DNA from: Mesoplasma seiffertii ATCC 49495 | GTDB taxonomy: Bacteria > Bacillota_I > Bacilli_A > Mycoplasmatales > Mycoplasmataceae | DNA: 64,000 nt | Direction of reading: 5' to 3' | Assembly: GCF_000518725.1 (NCBI RefSeq) | Contig: NZ_KI912486.1 | Span: 188,916 to 252,915 of the forward strand | Shown: one piece after another, positions 1-13,400 of the stretch | How the letters are laid out: every line of letters begins with the position of its first letter | How positions within the stretch are numbered: the stretch's first letter is position 1 | Program-made: the position numbers and the translations under genes | The notes under the pieces: generated by a model | Databases searched by the model: none | The model's input: the letters and a program-made list of their open reading frames with translations, nothing else | Told to the model about the DNA's origin: nothing

Positions 1-1
1 C

Positions 2-538
2 GCGAATTCATATGGAGCACTTGCCATGGAAGTCATATCAATTCTTGGTTTATTAGGAAGTTTCGCATTTGCCAATCAAAAGTATCAGTTCTTTAAAATA
101 TTCTTTTATATATTGTTTCCACTGACAATTCCTTATTATATTCTTGAAACTATGGAAAAAAAGAAAAATTACCCAGTTACTCGTGAACAAATTAATTTAA
201 CAATTTGAGTAATGGGGATTATAAATTTGGCTATTCACATACTTTGGTTTTTTGGTTTCATTGTTACAATATTCATTTTTAAATTGCTAAGAGAAAATGC
301 AAAAACAAATGTAGATCTAACATTTTTAATATTAATTCAAATCACATATTCTATCGTCTTTTGTTTAAGCTTTACACTATCAGTTATCTTATTTACAAAG
401 ATCATGTATAAGAACAGAATACCAAAAGGTGTATTGATTGCTTATTCATTAATACCAGTTCCGCTGAACTCATTTTTACTATTCTTTGATATAGCAGTTA
501 AAAATGAAAATGCACGTGAACTAAAAAAGAAGCATTAA
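2..538 (+). CDS. Multi-span membrane protein, function unknown (probably 5'-truncated by window edge)
   Basis: The reading frame is open from the first bases of the window to a TAA at 536-538, with one in-frame TGA (Trp) at 206-208. An ATG at 26 has a GGAG about 8 nt upstream and could be the true start, but the frame stays open and hydrophobic upstream of it, so the gene may begin outside the window. The product has about four hydrophobic segments separated by short charged loops (EKKK, KLLRENAK) and a basic C-terminus. I recognise no family. It ends just before the L10 leader and is therefore a separate unit from rplJ. Confidence 0.6.
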
Positions 539-562
539 TAGTCATTGAAGCATTAAACTAAT

Positions 563-700
563 TGTGGTATTATTTTATTGCTATTAGTACCGAAGAAAGT
601 AACTGGGTTCGCCCTTAATTTGTTACCGAGGAAAAATGTTTTTACTTTAAAAAAACTTTTTTGTTTTCCTCGGTTGAAAAATCGAGGTTTTTTATTAGGT
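563..700 (+). promoter_or_regulatory. L10-type ribosomal protein leader (rplJL autoregulation) with attenuator
   Basis: The 5' UTR of rplJ holds the L10-leader signature: ACCGAAGAAAGTAAC (from 589), a CCCTTAA internal segment near 612, and GTTACCGAGG (622-631). The ACCGAGGAAAA strand at 625-635 is fully complementary to TTTTCCTCGGT at 664-674, which forms an antiterminator. That pairing competes with the hairpin CCTCG/CGAGG (668-672 with 683-687) followed by six T. In known L10 leaders the L10-L12 complex binds the RNA and reduces rplJL expression. That mechanism is inferred here from family knowledge, while the two mutually exclusive hairpins are visible in the sequence. Confidence 0.8.
668..695 (+). 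terminator. Attenuator hairpin in the rplJ leader
   Basis: Stem CCTCG/CGAGG with a 10-nt loop and a T6 run at 688-693. Its 5' strand is shared with the antiterminator helix formed with 625-635. Confidence 0.75.
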
Positions 701-728
701 TAACAAAATAGAACAAGGAGGAATGTCA

Positions 729-1229
729 ATGTCAAATACAAGACCCGCACATGCTAAAAAAGCAGAAATAGTTGAAGAAATTATTTCAAAAATGCAAAAT
801 GCGCAAGGAGTTGCTGTTGCTGAATACAAACACTTAACTGTTGCTCAAATGACTGAATTTAGACGTGAAGCTTTAAAACAAAATATTGAAGTTAAAGTTT
901 ACAAAGATTCATTAGTTACAAGAGCAGCTGAAAAAGCTGGATTTGAAGACTTAAGTGAATTCTTAACTCAACAAAACGTATTCATCTTTTCAAATGATGA
1001 CGCAATTGCTGCAGCAAAATTAGTTTCAAACTTTGCTAAAACAAACAAAGATATGAAATTAAAAGCTGGTATCTATGAAGGAAAAGTTATGGATACAGCT
1101 GCAATTAACGAAATTGCATCTTTACCTTCAAAAGAAGAACTATACTCAATGTTTGCTTCTGGATTGATCTATCCATTACGTCAATTCATGTTATTAACAA
1201 AAGCAATCGCTGAAACAAAAACAAACTAA
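729..1229 (+). CDS. rplJ: 50S ribosomal protein L10
   Basis: Ribosomal protein L10 anchors L7/L12 dimers in the ribosomal stalk where elongation factors bind. The sequence has the family layout: an N-terminal RNA-binding region (KAEIVEEI..M.NAQGVAVAEYKHLTVAQMTEFRREALKQ) and a C-terminal helix (FMLLTKAIAETKTN) that carries L7/L12. Two in-frame ATGs lie at 723 and 729. The Shine-Dalgarno AAGGAGG ends at 721, only 1 nt before the first ATG but 7 nt before the second, so 729 is chosen, giving 166 residues. It is co-transcribed with rplL 76 nt downstream and preceded by the L10 leader, which predicts feedback control by its own product. Confidence 0.96.
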   Translation: MSNTRPAHAKKAEIVEEIISKMQNAQGVAVAEYKHLTVAQMTEFRREALKQNIEVKVYKDSLVTRAAEKAGFEDLSEFLTQQNVFIFSNDDAIAAAKLVSNFAKTNKDMKLKAGIYEGKVMDTAAINEIASLPSKEELYSMFASGLIYPLRQFMLLTKAIAETKTN

Positions 1230-1305
1230 TCAATCAAAAAACACAAAGTGTATTAGTGGCGCAAACACAAACATAAAAAAAGAAAGATAAAAGGAGACAT
1301 ATATT

Positions 1306-1671
1306 ATGGCTATTACAAAAGAACAAATTATTGAAGCATTAGAAGAAATGAAGTTAGCTGAATTAAACGATTTAGTTAGAGCAATCGAAGAACACTTCGG
1401 AGTAGTTGCAGCAGCAGCAGTTGCAGCACCTGCAGCAGGAGCAGCAGACGCTACACCTTCAGAAGTTTCAGTATTATTAACATCAGCAGGATCACAAAAA
1501 GTTCAAGTTATTAAAGTTGTTAAAGAATTAACAGGTTTAGGATTAATGGATGCTAAAAAATTAGTTGATGGAGAAATGCCAGTAACTGTTAAAGCAAACG
1601 TTAAAATTGAAGACGCTGAAGCAATGAAAGCTCAATTAATTGAAGCTGGAGCATCAGTAGATTTGAAATAA
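1306..1671 (+). CDS. rplL: 50S ribosomal protein L7/L12
   Basis: Stalk protein L7/L12, present in several copies per ribosome, which recruits and stimulates translational GTPases. At 121 residues it is the normal length. It has the N-terminal dimerisation helix ([21 protein letters not shown]), an Ala-rich hinge ([16 protein letters not shown]), and the C-terminal domain with the conserved [22 protein letters not shown] stretch. The ribosome binding site AAGGAG is at 1291-1296. It is the second gene of the L10 operon and is followed by a strong terminator. Confidence 0.97.
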   Translation: MAITKEQIIEALEEMKLAELNDLVRAIEEHFGVVAAAAVAAPAAGAADATPSEVSVLLTSAGSQKVQVIKVVKELTGLGLMDAKKLVDGEMPVTVKANVKIEDAEAMKAQLIEAGASVDLK

Positions 1672-1694
1672 TTTTAAAATACTTAAAAATAATT

Positions 1695-1717
1695 AACAGA
1701 CATAAGTCTGTTTTTTG
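1695..1717 (+). terminator. Rho-independent terminator of rplJL
   Basis: Hairpin AACAGAC-ATAA-GTCTGTT followed by a T-rich run, 24 nt after the rplL stop. Confidence 0.85.
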
Positions 1718-1749
1718 TTTTTTATATCATTTAAATAGTTGCCCAAAAA

Positions 1750-1769
1750 AGTAAATTTTAAAATTTACT
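1750..1769. repeat. 20-bp perfect palindrome, possible operator
   Basis: AGTAAATTTTAAAATTTACT is a perfect inverted repeat in the 213-nt gap between rplL and the next gene. It has no T-run after it, so it is not an obvious terminator. A related repeat with the same AGTAAA/TTTACT half-sites occurs at 33454-33475. A regulatory role is inferred only. Confidence 0.4.
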
Positions 1770-1884
1770 GTGGAAAACTTATTTTAATAGTGTTAAAATC
1801 TAATAAATTGAGTGTAGTTTAGTTAGTTAAGAGCTTCTACTATTCTCTTAGTCTTATTTTAATAAAGATGAAGGGGAAGGTTTT

Positions 1885-3051
1885 GTGATAGGTTTAGATT
1901 ATTTTTTAGACGACAAATCACTAAACAAGATACTAAAAGATTTAGATAACGGGATATATTACTCATCCATACCAAAGACATATAAAGAAAAGATTCGATT
2001 CAATTTGAGTGAACAAATTGAAGGTGATCGTTACCTTTATAATTATTTGAATGCTTACAACATTAAAAAGATGGATTCGGCAAGTAGCGAAATGAGAGTA
2101 TATGACTTATCTAGTCTTTTAATTCTTGATGGTGGTTTTGAAAATTATACTCCTAAAGAAGTTAGGAAAACGGTAGTTGAAATGATATCTGGTCGACGAC
2201 CAGTGAGCAAAGACGAAAAATTAATTTGAAACGTTGTAGAAGCATACAACTTGATTCAACAAGATAAGTTTGAAATTAATGATGATAACTATGAACTTTT
2301 TATTCACGTAATTTTTAGAAATATTGGACTAGATTTAGATAATAAGCGCAATTATTATCGTAACTCTTTGAAGGACAAAACATTTTTGAAACAGACGGTC
2401 AAGATTGAAAAAATTGACGAAGAATTGCAAGCTTTATTTGATTATATATATGCACTGCGTAAAACACCATTAGCAGGATTTACTCAAGCTTATTTGATTA
2501 TTATTTCAGTGATGATGATTAGTCCTTATAAGAAACACAATTTGATCATTGCTGTATTGTTGTCGCAATGATATATGCATCAAGCAAATGGACAGTTGCA
2601 ATTGATCTTTCCAGGATATGCAATTGGGAATAAAATTTCAGAATTAATAAAAACAATTGATGAAAGTTTTAGTAATCGTATGAATATTTCAGAACCATTA
2701 AAATTATTAAAAAAATTTGCTAAACGCGAAATTAATGTGACTTATCGTTTACATATGTTGAATAAATGAATTGCTGAAGAACCAATTAAACGCCAAAAAT
2801 TGGTTAGTGATAATGAAACATTGATGGTATTATTAACAATTTTAAGTATTCGTGATAAAGAAGTTAGTTTTAGTCGAATTAAACAAGATTTGATGATTGG
2901 AACTTATGAGGTCCTCAATAAAGAGCAACTTCAAAAAAGCCTTACTAAGTTGGAGAACAATCAACTATTAGTTAAAAAAGGAACAGCATCTGCTAAATAT
3001 TTATTGAATGACGATGATTTGTATAAAATTAAGCGTCTATTAAAAGATTAG
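1885..3051 (+). CDS. Fic-like protein with degenerate catalytic motif and C-terminal winged helix
   Basis: A 388-residue protein with Trp TGA codons at 2227, 2569 and 2767. It starts at GTG 1885, with AAGGGGAAGG 4-14 nt upstream; the ATG at 1868 runs into a stop in its own frame. The middle region (about residues 120-235) has the pattern of a Fic domain: a YYR segment, a KIEKIDEELQALFDYIYAL helix, then AYLIIISVMMI-SPYKKHNLIIAVLLSQ where Fic enzymes have HPFxxGNGRxxRLL. Here the catalytic His is Ser213 and the GNGR residues are lost apart from Asn219, so AMPylation activity is doubtful. The last 85 residues resemble a winged helix, as in many Fic proteins. The family assignment is inferred by pattern and not proven. 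The gene stands alone between rplL and rpoB. Confidence 0.55.
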
Positions 3052-3054
3052 CAA

Positions 3055-3083
3055 TTGATTTAGGCATAAAAAATAATTATAAT
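3055..3083 (+). promoter_or_regulatory. Sigma-70 type promoter for rpoBC
   Basis: TTGATT at 3055-3060 and a perfect TATAAT at 3078-3083 are separated by 17 nt, with the rpoB ATG 44 nt downstream. The -35 box lies just after the stop codon of the preceding gene. Confidence 0.75.
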
Positions 3084-3126
3084 TATTATTATGCGCTTTA
3101 TAGTAGAACTCGAAAGGAAATATAAA

Positions 3127-6100
3127 ATGACATATAAAATTAAAACAGTAAACCGTGGTGTTGAAAGACGTGATTATACTAAGGTTTCAGGAGATTTACC
3201 ATTACCAAACTTGATTGAAATTCAAACAGATACATTCAAGTGATTTAAAGAAAAAGGAATTCAAGAAGTATTTGAAGAGTTCTTTCCAATTCTGTCTACA
3301 GATGAGACAGCTATTTTGACTTTAGAAAATTGAGAATTTAGAGAACCGAGAATTACAATTGCAAGAGCAAAAGAGGAATCAAAAATCTTTGAAGCTCCAA
3401 TTTATGCTAATTTAAAGTTATCAGTAAATACAAAAGAAGAAATTTCTAAAGAATTCGATGAAATTATTGAAAAAGATGTTAAAAAAGTTGTAACAAACTG
3501 ATTAAAAGACAAAGTTGAAAGTAAGTCAGTGACTTTTAAAAAAGATGCTGGAGATTCTTTCTTCTTTGAAGTAAAAATTAAAAATTCTGATAAACCAGAC
3601 ATGGTTCAAATTGATATTGTTGAAAACAAAGAAGATATGATTTTGGCAAACGTTTCAATTTATAAATCAGGAGAAGTTTTCCTAGGAGAATTCCCATTGA
3701 TGACAGATTCAGGAACATTTATTATTAATGGTTCACAAAAAGTAATCGTTTCTCAATTAGTAAGATCACCAGGGTCATACTTTAAAAAAGAATTAAACCG
3801 TAAAAACGGGGAAACAATTTATTATGCAGATATTATTCCTTCACGTGGAACATGATTAGAATTTGAAACAGAAACTAAAAAATCTGTTGATAATAAAGCA
3901 ACAAGCGCATTTTATGTAAAAATCGATAAATCAAGAAAAACTACTGCAACATCTTTATTGACTACTTTAGGTCTTAAAAAAGATGCTGTGTTAGATATTT
4001 TTGACAACGAAGAATTAATTGCAAGTACATACGAACAAGATAACTTAACAGGTGATTGAGACACTGATTGAGATAATCAAGTTCAAGAAATTTATAAAAA
4101 AATTCGTCAAGGTGAAACAGCAACTGCTGAGGGAGCTTCTAAGTTCATTTACGGAATGCTATTTGAAAAACGTAAATACGATTTAACAAAAGCTGGAAGA
4201 TTCAAATTACAACAAAAATTAGCAATTAAAAACAGACTTTTAGGTCGTGTTTTAGCTGAAGATATTGTTGATACAAAAGGAAACGTTTTAGTAGCAATGG
4301 GAACAGAAGTTACTAAAGCAAACTTTAGAACTGTAGCTGATGCTTTAGATGCTGGAGCAATGATTTCAAAAATTGATTATGCTCCTGGGATTGCTGGATC
4401 AAGAGAAATTCAAAAAGTTAAAGTTTTTAAAGATAATGATACAAGACAAGAAACTGTGACTTTAGTAGGAATTACTAAAAAAGCAAGTGATGAATTTATT
4501 AACGTTCCTGATATTTTGGCAACAATTTCATATGCAATTACATTAAAAGACAACATTGGGGAAGTTGATGATATTGACCACTTAGGAAACCGTCGTGTTC
4601 GTACAGTTGGGGAATTATTACAAAACCAATTCAGAATGGGTATGAGCCGTATTGAAAAAAATGTTAAAGAAAAATTGGCAACTTCTGATTTATACAAAAT
4701 TAGAACATCAACAATTATTAATAAAAAACCTTTAACTGCGATTATTGGAGAGTTCTTCAACTTATCACAACTATCACAATTTATGGATCAAATTAACCCA
4801 TTATCAGAATTAACAAATAAACGTAGATTAACAGCATTAGGTCCCGGAGGTCTTTCAAGAGATAGAGCCGGACTTGAAGTTCGTGACGTTCACCCCTCAC
4901 ATTATGGAAGAATTTGTCCGATTGAAACACCAGAAGGACCAAATATTGGTTTAATTAACAACTTATCAACATATGCAAAAGTTAATGAGTATGGATTTAT
5001 TACAACTCCTTACCGTAAAGTTGTGGATGGGGTAATCCAAAACAATATTGTAGAATACTTAACAGCAGATGAAGAAAGAAACTTTATTATTGCTCAATCA
5101 AATGTTCAACAAGATGAAACAGGAAAAATTTTAGATGAAGTTGTAGTTTCACGTTATAAAGGTGATGACTACATGGCAAGATTAGAAGAATTAGATTACA
5201 TTGACGTTTCACCAAAACAAATCGTTTCAGTGGCAACAAGTGCGATTCCATTCTTGGAAAACGATGATGCCAACCGTGCCTTGATGGGAGCAAACATGCA
5301 ACGTCAAGCAGTACCGTTAATTAATCCTGAATCACCAATTGTTGGAACAGGGATTGAATTTGAAGCTGCTCGTGACTCAGGTTCTGCTGTAGTAGCAACT
5401 GAATCAGGAATTGTTAAGTATGTTGATTCAAAAATTATTACTGTTGAAGCAAAAACTGGAATTAAAACATACACACTTTCAGATTGAGAAAGATCAAACA
5501 ATGGGTCTGCTTTAGTACATTTCCCAATTGTTAAAGCCGGAGATAAAGTTAAAAAAGGTGAAATTATTGCCGATGGACCATCAATGGAAAAAGGAGAACT
5601 AGCAATTGGGCAAAACGTTGTGGTTGCGTTCTCAACTTATAATGGATACAACTTCGAGGATGCGATTATCATGTCTGAAAGAGTTGTTATGGAAGATCGT
5701 TTTACTTCAGTTCACGTGGATGAATACACAATTGAAGTGCGTAATACAAAACAAGGTGAAGAAGAAGTAACTAGAGAAATTCCAAATATCTCAGAACAAG
5801 CTAAAAAATTCTTAGACTTAGATGGAATTGTTGCTATTGGAACTGAAGTAAAAGTAGGAGATATCCTAGTTGGAAAAGTTACACCAAAAGGACAAGCACA
5901 ATTATCACCAGAAGATAAATTGTTACATGCTATCTTTGGAGAAAAATCTCGTAATGTTAAAGATAACTCATTAAAAGTACCAAATGGTGGAGAAGGAATT
6001 GTTCAAGCAATTAAACGTTTCAAAGCAAAATCACCGTTAAACCCAGATGGAATTGAATTACCAGCAGATGTAATGGAAGTTATTAAAGTTTACATCGTGC

Positions 6101-6993
6101 AAAAACGTAAAATTCAAGAAGGGGATAAAATGTCTGGACGACACGGAAATAAAGGAATTATTTCACGTATCTTACCAATTGAAGACATGCCTCACTTAGA
6201 AGATGGAACACCAGTTGATATTATGTTGAACCCACAAGGGGTACCTTCACGTATGAACATTGGACAAATCTTGGAAATTCACTTGGGAATGGCTGCTAAA
6301 AAATTAGGAGCAAAAATTGCAACTCCAGTATTTGAAGGATTAAACGAAACTGAACTAGATGAAATTATGGCAGAAGCTGGAATGGATAACTACGGAAAAG
6401 TTAAATTAATCGATGGTCAAACTGGTGAAGCAATTGATAAACCAATTGCTGTTGGGGTTATGTACATGTTGAAACTATCACACATGGTAGATGATAAATT
6501 ACATGCTCGTAACGTAGGACCATACTCATTAATTACTCAACAACCATTGGGAGGAAAAGCCCAAAATGGGGGACAACGTTTCGGAGAAATGGAAGTTTGA
6601 GCGTTAGAAGCTTATGGAGCTGCACATACATTGAGAGAAATCTTAACAATTAAATCAGATGACATTAAAGGTCGTACAAAAACTTATGAATCAATCGTTA
6701 GATCAAAACATATTCCTGAACCAGGAATTCCTGAATCATTTAACGTTCTTACAAAAGAAATTATGGGATTAGGATTTGATATGTACATGATCGATGACAA
6801 AGGAAATAAATTGGCAATCAACGCTTATGATGATGCTGAGGACTTTGATGTTGAAGGATACGATGATGAAATCAGTTATGTATCAGCTGAAAAATTAACA
6901 TTAGATAACGATATCTTAATTGAAAACTTAGATAGCTTTGAAGAAGTTGACGAAGAAGAAATTAACCAAGATTTCGTATCAGAAGAAGAATAA
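3127..6993 (+). CDS. rpoB: DNA-directed RNA polymerase subunit beta
   Basis: The beta subunit of RNA polymerase forms one side of the active-site cleft. The 1288-residue frame contains Trp TGA codons and all standard blocks: the fork/rifampicin region ([19 protein letters not shown], then [13 protein letters not shown]), the [23 protein letters not shown] block, [14 protein letters not shown], and the C-terminal [27 protein letters not shown]. In the rifampicin pocket, E. coli His526 corresponds to Asn564 here (4816-4818) and Ser531 to Thr569. Asn at 526 is the change linked to natural rifampicin insensitivity of Spiroplasma. The C-terminus carries an acidic tail ([17 protein letters not shown]). 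The ribosome binding site AAAGGA lies 8 nt before ATG 3127. rpoC follows after 15 nt. Confidence 0.98.
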
Positions 6994-7008
6994 GGATGGG
7001 ATTAGAAA

Positions 7009-10767
<3,759 letters not shown>

Positions 10768-10770
10768 TAG

Positions 10771-10797
10771 AAAATAGACATTAGTCTATTTTTTTAT
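10771..10797 (+). terminator. Terminator of rpoBC
   Basis: Hairpin AATAGAC-ATTA-GTCTATT (10773-10790) followed by T6, 6 nt after the rpoC stop. Confidence 0.85.
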
Positions 10798-10861
10798 TGC
10801 AATAAAATCAACAATTTTATATAATTCCTTTAATGTGTAAAACACAGAGAGAAAGGAAAAT

Positions 10862-11638
10862 ATGCAAAACTGACATATTCATTTTTTAGCAGAAATTGTT
10901 GGCAGTGGTTTATTAACGCTACTTGGTGGAGCGATAATGTGTAATATTTTTTTAAAAGGAACTAATGGTTATAAAGAACGCGGATTAGCGCTAACTATTA
11001 GTTTAGGTTGAGCAGCTGCAGTAGTTGTAGCTGTGACAGTAGCATTATTGATCAGCGCGGGAGTTAATGGGGGAGCTCATATTAACTTTGCGATCACTTT
11101 AATGTACATTGTAGGAGGCTGAAAAACTTACGTCGGATCTTATGGTTTAATTCCGGTATACTTTTTTGGTCAAATAATTGGATTTGTTATAGGCCAAATG
11201 TTGGTTTATGCGCTTTACTGAGTAAATATGAAAATGACTATCGAAGAAGGATTAGGAGTTAATCTTTTAGTAGTTCATTGTTCAATTCCACGAGTAAAGC
11301 AAAAACGTGTAACTATGGTAAATGAATATTTATCGATGGCAATATTTTTAGTGGGATTCGCCTTTATGGTTGGTACTTTAGGTAATCAGCTAATTATTGC
11401 TAAGGGAACTTCATTTGTATTCTTATTTATTTTAGTAACAGCAATTTGCTTAGCATTTAGTGGAACAACAGCTGGAGGAATCAATCCTACTAAGGATTTA
11501 ACTTTAAGAGTTCTATATCAGTTAATGCCGTTCAAAAACAAAGTTAAGGCTCAATGAGAGTTTGCATGAATTCCGGTGGTCTTTCCATTATTAGCAGGAA
11601 CGACTCTTGGAATAATCATTCGTTTTTTTGGTAATTAG
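10862..11638 (+). CDS. MIP-family channel (aquaporin/glycerol facilitator-like) with altered NPA motifs
   Basis: A 258-residue hydrophobic protein with six predicted membrane spans, starting at ATG 10862 after AGAAAGGAAA. It fits the MIP family: an N-terminal AEIVGSGLLTLLGGA segment (compare AEFxGTxxLxxxG), a first half-helix at GGAHINFAITLMY, and a second at GGINPTKDLTLR. The two signature NPA boxes are therefore NFA and NPT, while the Asp/Arg region after the second box (KDLTLR) resembles that of glycerol facilitators (NPARDxxPR). In mollicutes such channels import glycerol. Substrate choice with these motif changes cannot be read from sequence. It is monocistronic and ends at the terminator at 11666. 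Confidence 0.75.
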
Positions 11639-11663
11639 TTTTTCAAGAACATAAAAGTTTCAA

Positions 11664-11688
11664 AAGCACCCAAAAAGGGTGTTTTTTT
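11664..11688 (+). terminator. Terminator of the MIP channel gene
   Basis: Stem GCACCC/GGGTGT (11666-11671, 11677-11682) with an A5 loop, followed by T7. Confidence 0.85.
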
Positions 11689-11724
11689 ATTAAAAAATAA
11701 TAAAAAATAGCAAAAATTAAGTAA

Positions 11725-11752
11725 TTGGGATATGGTTTGCTAAACTTATAAT
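11725..11752 (+). promoter_or_regulatory. Candidate promoter abutting the PAP2 gene
   Basis: TTGGGA (11725-11730), a 16-nt spacer and a perfect TATAAT (11747-11752), which touches the ATG at 11753. If used, transcription would begin about 7 nt downstream, inside the annotated frame, which bears on which start codon is real. Confidence 0.5.
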
Positions 11753-12952
11753 ATGAATAAAAAAGTTACCTTTAACGTCAATTTTAAAAAATCTACAAGT
11801 ATGAAAACTTTTCTTGCGATCGTTGTTTGCTTGTCAATCGTGCTATTTATTATTAGCAGTTTTTTTGATATTCAAATTATGGAATTTTTTGTTGATTGAT
11901 TCAAATTTACAACTTTAAAGATTATTTCAATAGTAAGTTATAAAATAGGGAATTTTATCATTGCAGGGCTATTAGCACCAACATTTATTGCTATTATAGG
12001 ATTAGTGATTTTGGATAAATATCAACAACATAAAATCATTAGTAAGCTTCATAAAAGTCGGAAAAGTTTAATAATTGCTGGATTTATTGGATATTTAATA
12101 GTTTTTTCAACAATTATTTTAACAATTGCAGTTATTCAAATCATTGATTATTATCGAGCAATGAGCCTTTCTAATACCAGCTCAACAGTAGATGTAAAAT
12201 TTTTAGCTTCCACTTTAGTAACAGGAATTATTGATATTGCTTTAATTTTAATAATTGTGATAATAAATTGTTTAATTTTAGGATTGTTTTTAGCTCCTCG
12301 AATTTCAAATAATCAAATTATTCAAAGTCGATATATTAAGCCAATTGTTGTCATAATAGTTTACATTTTCCTTACATATTTAGTAGTAATGATTTTAAAG
12401 CATGCATTTGGAAGACCATTTTACATGAATGTTGGATGAACTAAAGAAAATGCCATCGCTCAAGGATTAAACCCTGATTTATCAATTGAAAGCTACTACG
12501 AAAAACAAGGTTGAGAGTTTAACTCCAAGGGAGTTGAAAATTTTAGTAATGCCGAATATTATGAATGATGACAGCCAAACAATGTACTTAAGAATTGAAT
12601 TAATTGATTTACTTGACCAGAAAAAGTTTGAATTGATTATGGAGATCATTACTGAGATATGGATTTTCCATCAGGACATATTTTTTCTTATACTGCACTT
12701 TTTTCAAGTACTTATATTTTATATTTTTCAAATAGTTATCAACGCACTAAAAAATTTAGTGCTGCTCAAAAAAGCTATTTTGTAATTATGGGACTCCTAG
12801 TTTGCATTTGTGCTATTGGATTAATGGTTCAGATGTTTCACTGACCCACAGACATCTGATTTTCACTTGCAGTTTCACCAATAGCATTTTGAGGTTCAAT
12901 TTCTTTGTATAATTGAAAGAGTTTAAAAACAAAAAAACGAATCATTAAGTAA
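11753..12952 (+). CDS. PAP2-family membrane phosphatase
   Basis: A 399-residue membrane protein rich in Trp TGA codons. The N-terminal half has several membrane spans. The C-terminal half carries the PAP2 (type 2 phosphatidic acid phosphatase) motifs: KHAFGRP, then PSGH within DFPSGHIFSYTALFSS (about 12660), then HWPTD (HxxxD), the nucleophile-region His and Asp. The family dephosphorylates lipid phosphates such as phosphatidic acid or phosphatidylglycerol phosphate at the membrane. No Shine-Dalgarno precedes ATG 11753 and a TATAAT box abuts it. A second in-frame ATG at 11801 would give 383 residues and may be the true, possibly leaderless, start. The stop codon lies inside the loop of a bidirectional terminator. 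Confidence 0.8.
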
Positions 12953-12966
12953 AATGATTCGTTTTT
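12934..12966. terminator. Bidirectional terminator between PAP2 and rhodanese genes
   Basis: 13-bp perfect stem AAAACGAATCATT/AATGATTCGTTTT with a 6-nt loop that contains the PAP2 stop codon, and T/A runs on both sides. It serves the two convergent genes. Confidence 0.85.
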
Positions 12967-12972
12967 TATTTT

Positions 12973-13266
12973 TTATAGTAGTCCTTGTAGTCCATGTTCT
13001 AAAGAAAAAACATTTTCATATCCATGTTGCTGAAAATTACGGGCAGTTAGTCCTGAGCGATTTCCATAGTTGCAAACGATAATTAGCTTAACATCATTTT
13101 CAGGAAAATAAGTTTCACGATTAGTAATGATTTTGGGATAAGGAATATTTAATGAAGGCTCATATTTTCCATAAGACTTCAATTCGTAAGGGTCTCTAAC
13201 ATCAATTACTTGTCAACCGCGTTCAATTAACTGATAAAATTTGTTGTTATCTATGTGGTAATTCAT
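12973..13266 (-). CDS. Rhodanese-like domain protein
   Basis: A 97-residue single-domain rhodanese starting at ATG 13266 on the minus strand after AAGGAG. It shows GWQVIDVRDPYE near the N-terminus and the active-site loop CNYGNRSG, where the Cys is expected to carry a persulfide (CxxGxRS pattern). Family members transfer sulfane sulfur, for example in tRNA thiolation or sulfide handling; the partner here is unknown. The small size matches stand-alone GlpE/PspE-type rhodaneses. It is divergent from the RpiR regulator and convergent with the PAP2 gene. Confidence 0.85.
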
Positions 13267-13362
13267 AAATTCTCCTTAATTGTTTTTATTCTATTTATAA
13301 TTAGTATAGCAAAATACAAAAAAACGCCAGATATATTTCTGAATTGAAAAACATTTTGTGTT

Positions 13363-13368
13363 TATAAT
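13363..13368 (+). promoter_or_regulatory. -10 box upstream of the RpiR regulator
   Basis: A perfect TATAAT at 13363-13368, 32 nt before the ATG. The nearest TTGAAA (13344-13349) is only 13 nt away, so no good -35 box is seen. Confidence 0.35.
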
Positions 13369-13400
13369 ATAAATTATAAGAAAGACAATTTAGGAGTACC

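Noticed and set aside
1-14. Run GAATTCATATG at the window start resembling a cloning junction
   Set aside because: The reading frame continues smoothly through it into a plausible membrane protein, so this is more likely chance in an AT-rich sequence than vector.
4410-4760. Long minus-strand open frame inside rpoB
   Set aside because: Low-complexity shadow of the rpoB coding strand, with no ribosome binding site or recognisable family; the same applies to other antisense frames in uvrA, atpD, trxB, rnr and ptsG.
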